Source: Acidomonas methanolica (lineage in GTDB: Bacteria > Pseudomonadota > Alphaproteobacteria > Acetobacterales > Acetobacteraceae). Taken from it: 64,000 nucleotides of DNA. Numbering within the stretch: the stretch's first letter is position 1; every line of letters begins with the position of its first letter. Shown here one piece after another: positions 34,572-43,043 of this stretch. The notes under the pieces are model-generated. The model was not told where the DNA came from. It saw only the letters and a list, made by a program, of their open reading frames with translations, and did not search any database. The position numbers and the translations under genes are program-made. The stretch is from positions 1-64,000 of the forward strand of contig NZ_SLZN01000002.1 of NCBI RefSeq assembly GCF_004346035.1. The letters are read 5' to 3'.

Positions 34572-35636
34572 TCACCCCATCGCCAGCGCCCTTTCTCTGG
34601 CCCTGATCTGGGCGACGCGATCGACGATGCTTGGATTGTAATACCGCATCAGCATGCGCGGGTCTTTATGCCCGGTGGTCTTGGCCAGTTCGAAGCAGTC
34701 ACGATGGAGTGGAGCCAAACGGGTGCATCCCACATGGCGCAGGTCGTGGAAGGTCAGTTCGCCAGCAAGCCCGGCCCGGCGTGTCGCGGCGCGGTAATTG
34801 TTCTGAACCATAGTCGTTGTGCATCCGCCGTCTTCGGGTGAGGCATCCGGGTCGCCAAAGACCCATCCATCCAACCGGCGGGGCAGAGCCTTCCGCATCT
34901 CCTGAACGCAGACCGACGCGGCAAGCGTAAGCGGCACATCGCGGGCAGAGCCATTCTTGGATCGGGGAATGTGGATATGGGTGTCGTGGACATCCTTCCA
35001 CTTCAAGGCCCGAATCTCGCCCTGGCGCATAGCGGTGAACATGGCGATCTTCACGAACCAGACGAGCCAGCCCGGCCCCTTCTCACAGGCGGTCAGTAGC
35101 TTCGCTTCATTTTCGTCAGTCAGATCGACACATCGCCCTTCGTTCGGCTTTGGCCGGGAGACGCCTTCGCATGGGTTATCGACCTTGTATCCATGCTGCC
35201 GCGCCCATTTGAACACGGAGGACAGGAGATTCAGGGAATTATAGATGGTCGAGGGGGCCTTGCCATCGCTGACCCGGCGGTCACGCCACGCGACGATGTC
35301 ACTGATCTCCACAGAGATGATGGGATAGGCCGCGATGACCTCTTTCTTCCACGCCTGAAGGCGATTCGCCTCCTGAACGGCGCCTCGCTTGGTCGGAGTT
35401 ACCTGCTTGAGATACAGGTCGATGACATCCGAGAGCGAGGTTTCCCGCTCCCTGGTCTGGTCAACATAGGTGTTCCCGTCGATCTTGCTGACCGTCTCGT
35501 TCTTGAATTGGACGGCCTCGGCAAAACTGTCGAAGGTTCGGCTGGCGGCGACCCCCTTGCGTCGGATTTTGACCTCGTATTGGCCTGGGCCACGACGGTA
35601 AATCCCAGGCTCTTTCGTCTTCTCGTGCTTTGCCAT
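34572..35636 (-). CDS. Tyrosine recombinase/integrase of the element
   Basis: A 354-residue phage-type integrase. An N-terminal arm-binding and core-binding region (about 1-170) precedes the catalytic domain: TAMRQGEIRALKW holds the first Arg (about 203), FHDLRHVGCTRLA the His-x-x-Arg, TGHKDPRML the second His and MRYYNPS the nucleophilic Tyr (about 332). The ATG at 35636 is preferred to the longer frame to 35699, which runs into the candidate att region. Its 5' end points at the 3' end of tRNA-Ser 165 bases away, the standard int-att-tRNA arrangement. It is therefore expected to integrate and excise the element. Confidence 0.95.
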   Translation of the reverse strand: MAKHEKTKEPGIYRRGPGQYEVKIRRKGVAASRTFDSFAEAVQFKNETVSKIDGNTYVDQTRERETSLSDVIDLYLKQVTPTKRGAVQEANRLQAWKKEVIAAYPIISVEISDIVAWRDRRVSDGKAPSTIYNSLNLLSSVFKWARQHGYKVDNPCEGVSRPKPNEGRCVDLTDENEAKLLTACEKGPGWLVWFVKIAMFTAMRQGEIRALKWKDVHDTHIHIPRSKNGSARDVPLTLAASVCVQEMRKALPRRLDGWVFGDPDASPEDGGCTTTMVQNNYRAATRRAGLAGELTFHDLRHVGCTRLAPLHRDCFELAKTTGHKDPRMLMRYYNPSIVDRVAQIRARERALAMG

Positions 35637-35690
35637 CTCTGCATCCCCACACGAACGAACCCCGTTCGTCTCTGGGGATAATTTTAGCGA

Positions 35691-35710
35691 TTGTCGCAAA
35701 TTGTCGCAAA
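35691..35710. repeat. Tandem 10-bp repeat, candidate integrase arm sites
   Basis: TTGTCGCAAA occurs twice in direct tandem (35691-35700, 35701-35710), between the integrase start and the tRNA. A small palindrome ACGAAC/GTTCGT lies at 35651-35669. Direct repeats flanking att are typical arm-type binding sites of tyrosine integrases. Confidence 0.55.
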
Positions 35711-35800
35711 AAAGGCCGACGAAAGTCCGTAAAAGCCCCCGAACAGAGCCGGAACAGCCGGGAATCCGACTTCTTAACTTGTTGGTTTATATGGAGAAAT

Positions 35801-35893
35801 TGGCGGAGGGGATGGGATTCGAACCCACGGTACACCTTGACAGTGTACAACGGTTTAGCAAACCGCCGCCTTCAGCCACTCGGCCACCCCTCC
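35801..35893 (-). tRNA. tRNA-Ser (GCU)
   Basis: The minus strand folds as a serine tRNA with a long variable arm. Acceptor GGAGGGG pairs with CCCCTCC, followed by discriminator G and an encoded CCA (35801-35803). The anticodon loop is TTTGCTAA, anticodon GCT. The T arm reads GGGTTCGAATCCC. Its 3' end faces the integrase, so it is the probable attachment site of the element. Confidence 0.95.
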
Positions 35894-35937
35894 GCCTTGA
35901 GGGACGCTGTTGTTACACGGCGTTTGCAGGCCTGCTT

Positions 35938-35972
35938 GTAGGGGGGAACGGCAGCGCCGTCAAACCCCCTAC
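35938..35972. terminator. Hairpin after gatB
   Basis: GTAGGGGGG and CCCCCTAC enclose an inner stem ACGGC/GCCGT. It lies between the gatB stop (minus strand) and the tRNA gene. A run of six T follows on the plus strand, so it may terminate transcription leaving the element as well. Confidence 0.6.
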
Positions 35973-35986
35973 ATTGCGATTTTTTC

Positions 35987-37441
35987 TTATTCGGCGAGAA
36001 GTCTGGCCAACAGATCGTTGACCATCGCGGGATTGCCCTTACCCTTCATCGCCTTCATCGTCTGCCCGACGAAAAAGCCGAAAAGCTTCTCCTTCCCGGA
36101 TTTGTATTCCGCCACCTTGTCGGCGTTCGCCGCGAGAATGTCGCGGATGGCGCCTTCGATCGCGCCGGTATCCGTGACCTGACGCAATCCCTTGCGTTCG
36201 ACGATTTCCGCCGCGCTCTCGCCCGTCTCGACCATCGCCTCAAGCACGTCCTTGGCGATCTTGCCGTTGATGGTCGCATCCTTGATCAGGGCGAGCAGTT
36301 CGCTGAGCCCCGCGGCGCTGACCGGACTCTCATCGATCGACTTGCCCGTCCGGTTGAGCGCGGCGAAGAAGTCGCCGAGCATCCAGTTGACGGCCAGCTT
36401 CGGGTCCGACGCCTTTGCAACCTCCTCATAGAAATCGGCCACCGCCTGCTCAGCCGTCAGCACGCCCGATTCATAGCGGGACACGCCATATTCAGCCTCC
36501 AGCCTCAGCCGCTTGGCCTCCGGCAACTCCGGCAGCGCGGCCTTGAGCGCCTCCACCCAGTCACGCGAGATCACCAGCGGCAGCAGATCCGGGTCAGGGA
36601 AATAGCGATAATCATGCGCGTCCTCCTTCGTTCGCAGGGAGCGAGTCTCCCCCCGCGCGGAATCGAAGAGCCGTGTCTCCTGATCGACGACGCCGCCGGA
36701 CTCCCAGATCTCCACCTGCCGCGCCGCCTCGACCTCGATCGCCTGCATGACGAAGCGAATGGAGTTGACGTTCTTGATCTCGCAGCGCGTGCGGTACGCC
36801 TCCCCTGCCTTGCGGACGGAGACGTTCACATCCGCCCGCATGGAGCCTTCCTCCATATTGCCGTCGCACGTGCCGATATAACGCAGAATCTGACGCAGCT
36901 TGCGCAGATACGCCCCCGCCTCTTCCGGCGAGCGGATATCCGGCTCGCTGACGATCTCCATCAACGCCACGCCCGCGCGGTTGAGGTCGATGAAGGAGCG
37001 CGTCGGGTCCTGATCATGCATCGATTTGCCCGCATCCTGCTCCAGATGCAGGCGGGTAATGCCGATCTCGCGCTGGCCGCCGTCGGCGAGGTCGATCAAC
37101 ACCTTCCCCTCGCCCACGATGGGATGCGCGAACTGGCTGATCTGATAGCCCTGCGGCAGATCGGCATAGAAATAATTCTTGCGGTCGAACCGGCTTTCCA
37201 GATGGATCGTGGCATTCAGCCCCAGCCCGGTGCGGACGGCCTGCGCCACGCATTCATGGTTGAGAACCGGCAGCATTCCCGGAAACCCGGCATCGATCAG
37301 GCTGACATGCGTGTTCGGCTCCCCGCCATAAGCCGCCGACGCGCCGGAAAACAGCTTGGCATTGCTGATCACCTGCGCATGAACCTCAAGCCCGACAACG
37401 ATCTCCCACGCGCCGGTGCGTCCCTCGATGACGTAGCTCAT
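35987..37441 (-). CDS. gatB: Asp/Glu-tRNA amidotransferase subunit B
   Basis: 484 residues. With GatA and GatC it converts Glu-tRNA(Gln) and Asp-tRNA(Asn) to the amide forms; GatB binds the tRNA and activates the acid. The N-terminus has [18 protein letters not shown], and the family motif [13 protein letters not shown] is present. The C-terminal YqeY-like tail domain ends [20 protein letters not shown]. The start at 37441 shares ATGA with the gatA stop, so the much longer open frame (to 37684) is not used. It is the last gene of gatCAB. Length and motifs are normal. Confidence 0.97.
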   Translation of the reverse strand: MSYVIEGRTGAWEIVVGLEVHAQVISNAKLFSGASAAYGGEPNTHVSLIDAGFPGMLPVLNHECVAQAVRTGLGLNATIHLESRFDRKNYFYADLPQGYQISQFAHPIVGEGKVLIDLADGGQREIGITRLHLEQDAGKSMHDQDPTRSFIDLNRAGVALMEIVSEPDIRSPEEAGAYLRKLRQILRYIGTCDGNMEEGSMRADVNVSVRKAGEAYRTRCEIKNVNSIRFVMQAIEVEAARQVEIWESGGVVDQETRLFDSARGETRSLRTKEDAHDYRYFPDPDLLPLVISRDWVEALKAALPELPEAKRLRLEAEYGVSRYESGVLTAEQAVADFYEEVAKASDPKLAVNWMLGDFFAALNRTGKSIDESPVSAAGLSELLALIKDATINGKIAKDVLEAMVETGESAAEIVERKGLRQVTDTGAIEGAIRDILAANADKVAEYKSGKEKLFGFFVGQTMKAMKGKGNPAMVNDLLARLLAE

Positions 37442-38916
37442 GCCAGCCCCTCCGCGACAATGGCGGGACGATGGGTGAAGCCCGCCGCCTTTTCCATGAC
37501 GCGCCCGGCAGCGAACAGCGTCTCCTCGTCGAAATACCGGCCGATCAGTTGCAGTCCCAGCGGCAGTCCCTGCCGGTCCAGCCCCGCCGGCAGCGACAGA
37601 GCGGGCGCGCCCGCCAGACTGGCCGGAACGGTGAACACATCGTTGAGATAGACCTGCACCGGATCGTCCGGCTTTTCGTCCCACGCAAAGGCGGCGGACG
37701 GCGCCGTCGGCGTCAGCAGCACGTCCACTTTCTCGAACGCCGCGAGGAAATCATGCTGAATCCTCGTCCGCACCTTCTGCGCGCGGAGGTAATAGGCGTC
37801 GTAATAGCCCGAGGACAGCACATAGGTGCCCATCAGGATACGCCGCCGCACCTCCTCGCCGAACCCCTCCCGCCGCGTCGCCTCATAGAGTGCGTCGAGC
37901 GACGCCCCCGGCACGCGCGCGCCGAACCGGACGCCGTCATACCGCGCGAGATTGGACGATGCCTCCGCCAGTGCCGCGATGTAATAGGTCGGCAAGCCGT
38001 ATTTCGTATGCGGCAGCGACACCTCCACCGGCTCGGCCCCCGCCTCCCGCAACCAGGCAATGCCCTGCTCCCAGAGCGCGTCGATCTCGGGCGGCATGCC
38101 GTCGACGCGGTACTCCTTCGGAATACCGACCTTCAGCCCCCGCACACCTCGCTCAAGCGCCTCCGTATAGCGCGGAACCGGACGATCGACGGAGGTGCTG
38201 TCCTTGGGATCGAATCCGGCCATCGCCTCCAGCATCAGCGCGCAATCTTCCAGCGTCCGCGCCATCGGCCCGGCCTGATCGAGCGAGGAGGCGAAGGCGA
38301 TCACGCCGAAGCGCGAGCACCGCCCGTAGGTCGGCTTCACCCCCGCGACGCCGCAATAGGCGGCGGGCTGGCGGATCGAACCGCCCGTATCCGTGCCCGT
38401 CGCGCCCAGCACCAGCCCCGCGGCCACCGCCGCCGCGGACCCGCCGGAGGAACCGCCCGGCACCAGCTTCGCGTCGGAGCCCTCGCGTCGCCAGGGATTC
38501 GTCACCCCACCGAAAGCGGAGGTGAGATTCGTCGAGCCCATCGCGAATTCGTCGAGATTGAGCTTGCCGAGAAAGACCGCGCCCTGCTTCAGCAGGTTCG
38601 CCGTCACCGTACTTTCATAGGGCGGGACGAAATCGCGCAGGATGTTGCTCGCCGCCGTCGTCCGCACGCCCTCCGTGCAAAAGAGATCCTTGATCCCGAG
38701 CGGAAGCCCTTCCAGCAGCCCCGCCTCCCCTTTCGCGATGCGCTCATCCGCAGCCCGCGCCGCGGCGCGGGCCCGGTCGAAGCTGGTGGTGATGAAGGCG
38801 TTGAGCTGCCCGTCCAGCGAGTCGACGGCCCCGATATGCGCCTCAACCAACTCGACGGCGGAAATCTTGCGCGCTTCCAGCGCCTTGCGCGCCGACGCCA
38901 GTGTCATCCCGGCCAT
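37438..38916 (-). CDS. gatA: Asp/Glu-tRNA amidotransferase subunit A
   Basis: 492 residues. This subunit releases ammonia from glutamine. The amidase-signature catalytic triad is visible: Lys in LGIKDLF, cis-Ser in [16 protein letters not shown] and the nucleophilic Ser in [13 protein letters not shown]. It overlaps gatC by one base (TAATG) and gatB by four, so all three are translationally coupled. Start at 38916; an ATG three codons in is the alternative. Normal for the family. Confidence 0.97.
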   Translation of the reverse strand: MAGMTLASARKALEARKISAVELVEAHIGAVDSLDGQLNAFITTSFDRARAAARAADERIAKGEAGLLEGLPLGIKDLFCTEGVRTTAASNILRDFVPPYESTVTANLLKQGAVFLGKLNLDEFAMGSTNLTSAFGGVTNPWRREGSDAKLVPGGSSGGSAAAVAAGLVLGATGTDTGGSIRQPAAYCGVAGVKPTYGRCSRFGVIAFASSLDQAGPMARTLEDCALMLEAMAGFDPKDSTSVDRPVPRYTEALERGVRGLKVGIPKEYRVDGMPPEIDALWEQGIAWLREAGAEPVEVSLPHTKYGLPTYYIAALAEASSNLARYDGVRFGARVPGASLDALYEATRREGFGEEVRRRILMGTYVLSSGYYDAYYLRAQKVRTRIQHDFLAAFEKVDVLLTPTAPSAAFAWDEKPDDPVQVYLNDVFTVPASLAGAPALSLPAGLDRQGLPLGLQLIGRYFDEETLFAAGRVMEKAAGFTHRPAIVAEGLA

Positions 38917-39218
38917 TATTCAACCACCTTGGGAACGGTGAAGAACGCCTCGACGCGATCCGGCGCGTTGGACAGCACCGCCTCGCGGCACGCCCCGCCC
39001 GTGACCGTACCATCCGTCACCACGTCCTCGCGCGCCCGGGGCGCCGCGAGGCCGGTGCCGATCATCGGCGGCACACCGGCGATTTCCACCTCGTCGAGTT
39101 GTTCCACCCAACCCAGAATTCCCCCGAGTTCCCGGGCCAGCCCTTCGGCTTCGGCATCGTCGATGCCGATCCGGGCCAGCTTGGCGATACGCCTGACCGT
39201 GCGCGTGTCCAGAGACAT
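38916..39218 (-). CDS. gatC: Asp/Glu-tRNA amidotransferase subunit C
   Basis: 100 residues, the small subunit that stabilises GatA on GatB. The N-terminus ([14 protein letters not shown]), the central [11 protein letters not shown] and the loop with Pro-Met are typical. It is the first gene of gatCAB, divergent from ruvX across a gap of about 150 bases that must hold both promoters. Confidence 0.95.
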   Translation of the reverse strand: MSLDTRTVRRIAKLARIGIDDAEAEGLARELGGILGWVEQLDEVEIAGVPPMIGTGLAAPRAREDVVTDGTVTGGACREAVLSNAPDRVEAFFTVPKVVE

Positions 39219-39371
39219 GAAACTGGCAGCTTTCCTGATTGTTGGACGAGGGCGAAGCCGCGCTCCGCCACCGTGTCGTCATTGTTTTCCCCGCAGCGCT
39301 CCGCGACGCGGACACGGCGGGACGAAGAAACTCCTGGCTCGCAGGACGAGGCGGGATCATAAGCCTTTCCT

Positions 39372-39857
39372 ATGGTTCTGTTCAATCCACACGCCCTGCG
39401 CGCCGCCCTCCCGCCCGGCAGGCGCGTTCTCGGTCTCGATCCGGGATCGAAGATCGTCGGCCTCGCCCTCAGCGACGCCTCGCTCACCCTCGCCTCGCCC
39501 TATCGCGGGCTGGCGCGGCGCAAGATGGGCGCGATGCTGGAGGAATTCGCCACCATCGTCAGGGCGGAGGAAATCGGCGCGCTGGTCTGCGGCCTGCCCC
39601 TCGGGTTGGACGGCAGCTTCGGCCCCGCCGCACGCGCGGCGCAGGACTGGGCGGGCGACCTGGCCGAGCGCCTCGCCCTTCCCGCCTGCCTCTGGGACGA
39701 GCGACTCTCCTCGAGCGCCGTGAACCGCTTCCTGATCACCGAGATGGACCTGACCCGCAAGCGCCGCGCCGAAGTCGTGGACAAGGTCGCCGCCGCCTAC
39801 ATGCTGCAAGGCTGGCTGGATGCGACGCAAGCGGCGGAGAAACGATCCGCCGATTGA
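39372..39857 (+). CDS. ruvX: Putative pre-16S rRNA nuclease / RuvX (YqgF family)
   Basis: 161 residues with an RNase H-like fold. GLDPGSKIVGLALSD holds the first catalytic Asp, GLPLGLDGSFGP is the family loop, and DERLSS and the C-terminal DKVAAAYMLQGWLD supply the other acidic residues. Family members process pre-16S rRNA and have been proposed as Holliday-junction resolvases. It is divergent from gatCAB and convergent with the cyd operon, whose last small ORF ends 6 bases away. Confidence 0.93.
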   Translation: MVLFNPHALRAALPPGRRVLGLDPGSKIVGLALSDASLTLASPYRGLARRKMGAMLEEFATIVRAEEIGALVCGLPLGLDGSFGPAARAAQDWAGDLAERLALPACLWDERLSSSAVNRFLITEMDLTRKRRAEVVDKVAAAYMLQGWLDATQAAEKRSAD

Positions 39858-39862
39858 TCATC

Positions 39863-39961
39863 TCAGGGGAAAAGGCGGCGGGCCAAAAGAAAAGCCGTGA
39901 CGTAGAACGTCAGATAAAGAAACGGAATAAAGAAGATATAGCGTTCGAGATCGCCGAGCAT
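39863..39961 (-). CDS. Tiny membrane protein at the end of the cyd operon, 32 aa
   Basis: ATG at 39961, two bases after the CydX-like stop (TGACCATG), with GAGGAGGTCTGACC as a strong ribosome binding site. The product MLGDLERYIFFIPFLYLTFY plus a short tail ending RRLFP is a single membrane helix with a positive end. Its position suggests a small accessory subunit of cytochrome bd, but it does not resemble CydX or CydZ clearly. Confidence 0.6.
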   Translation of the reverse strand: MLGDLERYIFFIPFLYLTFYVTAFLLARRLFP

Positions 39962-39963
39962 GG

Positions 39964-40155
39964 TCAGACCTCCTCACTCGGATTCTGTTCGTTCTGGGCA
40001 TCCATGAGCACGGCGCCCGCCCCGGAAATGAGGACGATCATGACGGTGCCGATGACCCAGGCGAAATACCACGGCCCCTGATCGCCGACGAAGACGGCGA
40101 ACAGAAGAGCCACGACGAGGGTGAGCGCAAGGCCCAGAAGGGTGGGAAGGCGCAT
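39964..40155 (-). CDS. cydX: CydX-like small subunit of cytochrome bd, extended form, 63 aa
   Basis: Two hydrophobic segments: LLGLALTLVVALLFAVFVG and WYFAWVIGTVMIVLISG. The second begins with the CydX signature (WYFAWxxG), and a short acidic tail follows, as in CydX. Known CydX proteins are about 30-40 residues with one helix, so an N-terminal helix seems to have been added. It lies 11 bases after cydB. CydX stabilises the haem-containing oxidase; that role here is inference from the motif and position. Confidence 0.7.
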   Translation of the reverse strand: MRLPTLLGLALTLVVALLFAVFVGDQGPWYFAWVIGTVMIVLISGAGAVLMDAQNEQNPSEEV

Positions 40156-40166
40156 GGCGCATATCC

Positions 40167-41318
40167 TCAATAGCTGTGGGTGTCGTTGACGATATCCGCC
40201 GTGCGCACCTTGCCGCGCATGACGTAATAGCACCACGAGGTGTAGCTCAGGATGATCGGCACGAAGATGGCGGCCAGCACGAGCATGCAGGTCAGGCCAT
40301 AGGCGCTGGCGCAGGAATTCCAGATCGTCAGGCTCTGGTCCGGCGTGGTCGAGGACGGCATCAGGAAGGGGAACATCGCGATGCCGACGGTCTTGATCGT
40401 CGCGATCCACGATCCCGCGCCGATCCACCAGCCGAGGGCGGGCCGGTTGGCGCGCAGCACCAGCGGACCGACGATCATGCAGGCCAGACCGCCCAGCGGG
40501 ACGATCCAGAGCGCCGGATGCGCGGAGAAATGGGCCAGCCATCCGCCCGCCACCCGCGCGACATGCTGTCCGCGGATCGGATCGGGCGCCATGCCGGACG
40601 CCCCGCCGCTGACGAGCACGTATCCGCTCATCCGGCTGATCCACACACCGCCCAGCGCGAAGAGCACGGCCGCCGTCCAGCCGCCCCAGACCGCATAACG
40701 TTGCGCACGGCCATAGATCGGCTCCTCGGCGCGCAGCATCAGCATCGCGCCGCCCTGATAGACGCTGAGCGCGACCGACATCAGCCCGCAGAGAATGGCG
40801 AAGGGATTGAGGAGATAGGAGAGGAAGGATTCATCCTGATAATACTGGCCGGTCCAGCTGAAGTGATAGCCGACGCCTTCCATCACGTTGCCGAACGCCG
40901 CGCCATAGACGAACATCGGAAACGCGCCCGAGATCAGGAAAGCCCAGTCCCAACTCGCCCGCCAGCGCGAACTCTCCACCTTGGAGCGGTATTCGAACGC
41001 CACCGGGCGGAGAATCATGCTGAACAACAGCAGGATCATCACGACGTAGAAGACGGAAAAGGAGGTGGCGTACAATGTCGGGAAGGCCGCGAAGATCGCG
41101 CCGCCCCCGAGGATGAACCACACCTGATTGCCGTCCCAGTGCGGCCCGATGATGTTCAGCGCCGTCCGGCGCTCGCCGTCATTGCGGCCCACGAAGCGCA
41201 GCAGCGTGCCGACGCCCATGTCCATGCCGACCATGATCCCGAGCCCCATGAACAGGATGCCGAGGATCGCGGCCCAGAAGAATTTGAGTATCGTATAGCT
41301 ATCCATGATCGGTACCAT
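40167..41318 (-). CDS. cydB: Cytochrome bd ubiquinol oxidase subunit II
   Basis: 383 residues (379 if ATG 41306 is used, MDSYTILKFFWAA). A multi-helix membrane protein with family hallmarks GIMVGMDMGVGTLL and WDGNQVWFILGGGAIFAAFP. Subunit II pairs with CydA to form the O2-reducing quinol oxidase, which conserves energy without proton pumping and works at low oxygen. It follows cydA by about 30 bases. Confidence 0.96.
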   Translation of the reverse strand: MVPIMDSYTILKFFWAAILGILFMGLGIMVGMDMGVGTLLRFVGRNDGERRTALNIIGPHWDGNQVWFILGGGAIFAAFPTLYATSFSVFYVVMILLLFSMILRPVAFEYRSKVESSRWRASWDWAFLISGAFPMFVYGAAFGNVMEGVGYHFSWTGQYYQDESFLSYLLNPFAILCGLMSVALSVYQGGAMLMLRAEEPIYGRAQRYAVWGGWTAAVLFALGGVWISRMSGYVLVSGGASGMAPDPIRGQHVARVAGGWLAHFSAHPALWIVPLGGLACMIVGPLVLRANRPALGWWIGAGSWIATIKTVGIAMFPFLMPSSTTPDQSLTIWNSCASAYGLTCMLVLAAIFVPIILSYTSWCYYVMRGKVRTADIVNDTHSY

Positions 41319-41348
41319 TTCGTCCGGATGGGTGGCGGGGCGGGAACG

Positions 41349-42956
41349 TCATTCGCCGAGGGCGACGACGAGGCCGTCCTCATGGCCGGGATCGTCATGA
41401 CGCGCATGAGCGCCATGCTCCTCGGGGCCGAGACGCGCGAACTTGAACATCAGATACAGTTCGGCGGCGATGAAGATCGAGTAGATCAACGCAAATCCCG
41501 CCAGCGAGAACAGCATGTAGCCGACACTGTGCGTCGAGGCGGAAAGATAGGTCGGCAGCAGGTCGAACACCGTCCAGGGCTGACGACCGGCCTCCGCGGT
41601 GATCCAGCCGAACTCCGTCGCCAGGATCGGCAGCGGGATCGACCAGAGGCAGAGTTTCAGCAGCAGCGGATTGCGTTCCAGCCGGTTCTTCAGGCTGACA
41701 TAGGAGCCGAACGCGAACACTGCGAAGAACCACAGCGACAGAAAGACCATGATCCGGAACGCCCAGAAGGTGACGAACACATTGGGCAGGATGTCCGGCT
41801 TGGTCTCGTTCACGACCGTGTCGAGCTGGCCGGCGGGAATGGCGGTCACATCCTGGCCCGGCGCGTGGCGCGCGGCGAGGAAACCATACCCCATATCGGC
41901 CTTGTGCGCGTTGAACGCCGCCAGATCGCTCGCCGAACCGCTGGCGCGCCACGCCTTGAGGGCGGTCAGCGCCGCGATGCCCGAGCTGATGCGCGGTCCG
42001 GCCTGATCCTCCAGCTCCTTCATGCCCGTGATCGGCGCCGTGAAGCTGTGCGTCACCAGCGGCGTGAGAACAAAAGGAATGCCGATTTCGAGATCGTTTT
42101 CCTGCTTTGCGTCATCGGGGATGGCGAAGGCCAGCCAGGGCTCATAAGGCGGTTTCGTCGTCCGCCACACCCCTTCCATCGCCGCGAGCTTCGTCGGCTG
42201 ATGCTCGTAGACCAGCCGCCCGAGCACGTCGCCCAGCGTGATGACCGCGACCGTCGAGATGATGCCGAACAGCGCCGCCATGCGGAAGGAGCGCGCGGCG
42301 AAGGCCTTGTGCCGTCCGCGCAGGATGTAGAAGGCGCTTATGCCCATGACCAGCATGGAGGCGCACACATACCCAGCGACGGAGGTATGGACGAATTTCG
42401 CCTGCGCGTCGGGATTGAAGATCACCTGCACGATGCTGTCGAACTGCATCCGCATCGTCTCGGGGTCGAAATGCGTGCCCTGCGGCACGTTCATGCTGGC
42501 ATTGGCGACGAGAATCCACAGCGCCGAAAGATTGGAGCCCAGCGCCACGAGATACGTGACCGCCAGATGGGCGGGCTTGCTGAGCCGGTCCCATCCGAAG
42601 AACATCAGCCCGACGAAGGTCGATTCCATGAAGAAGGCCATGAGCCCCTCGATGGCGAGCGGCGTGCCGAACATGTCCCCGAAGAAACGGGAATACATCG
42701 ACCAGTTCGTGCCGAACTCGAATTCCATGGTGATGCCGGTCGCGACGCCCAGGGCGAAGTTGATGCCGAACAGCTTGCCCCAGAACTGGGCCATGTCCTT
42801 GTAGATCTTCCGCCCGGTGACGACATAGACCGTCTCCATCGCGGCAAGCATGAAGGTCAGCCCCAGGGTGAGGGGCACGAACATGAAGTGATAGAGCGCC
42901 GTGACGGCGAACTGGAGCCGGGAGAGATCCACGACCTCCGAACTGATCGGTTCCAT
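41349..42956 (-). CDS. cydA: Cytochrome bd ubiquinol oxidase subunit I
   Basis: 535 residues. The haem-carrying subunit: LYHFMFVPLTLG holds the N-terminal haem His, KFVHTSVAGY the second His, and the quinol loop region precedes GWITAEAGRQPW, a strongly conserved motif. The C-terminus is His/Asp-rich (HARHDDPGHED). The operon order is cydA, cydB, cydX-like, 32-codon ORF. The cydDC pair lies just upstream on the same strand, so assembly and structural genes are grouped. Confidence 0.97.
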   Translation of the reverse strand: MEPISSEVVDLSRLQFAVTALYHFMFVPLTLGLTFMLAAMETVYVVTGRKIYKDMAQFWGKLFGINFALGVATGITMEFEFGTNWSMYSRFFGDMFGTPLAIEGLMAFFMESTFVGLMFFGWDRLSKPAHLAVTYLVALGSNLSALWILVANASMNVPQGTHFDPETMRMQFDSIVQVIFNPDAQAKFVHTSVAGYVCASMLVMGISAFYILRGRHKAFAARSFRMAALFGIISTVAVITLGDVLGRLVYEHQPTKLAAMEGVWRTTKPPYEPWLAFAIPDDAKQENDLEIGIPFVLTPLVTHSFTAPITGMKELEDQAGPRISSGIAALTALKAWRASGSASDLAAFNAHKADMGYGFLAARHAPGQDVTAIPAGQLDTVVNETKPDILPNVFVTFWAFRIMVFLSLWFFAVFAFGSYVSLKNRLERNPLLLKLCLWSIPLPILATEFGWITAEAGRQPWTVFDLLPTYLSASTHSVGYMLFSLAGFALIYSIFIAAELYLMFKFARLGPEEHGAHARHDDPGHEDGLVVALGE

Positions 42957-43043
42957 CAGATTGAGATCCTGTTGATGACGGATAGGGTAGGTAATCCGGG
43001 GAGGGGAAAATACGTTCGGGAAACCATGTGAAAGCCTTCCTGC

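Noticed and set aside
37471-39723. 750-codon plus-strand ORF opposite gatA and gatC
   Set aside because: Antisense shadow spanning two well-supported genes and overlapping ruvX in another frame.
40176-43031. 951-codon ORF on the plus strand, opposite cydB and cydA
   Set aside because: It is an antisense frame opened by GC-rich codons; its sequence is a string of His, Arg, Asp and Glu with no domain, while cydAB on the other strand are unmistakable.
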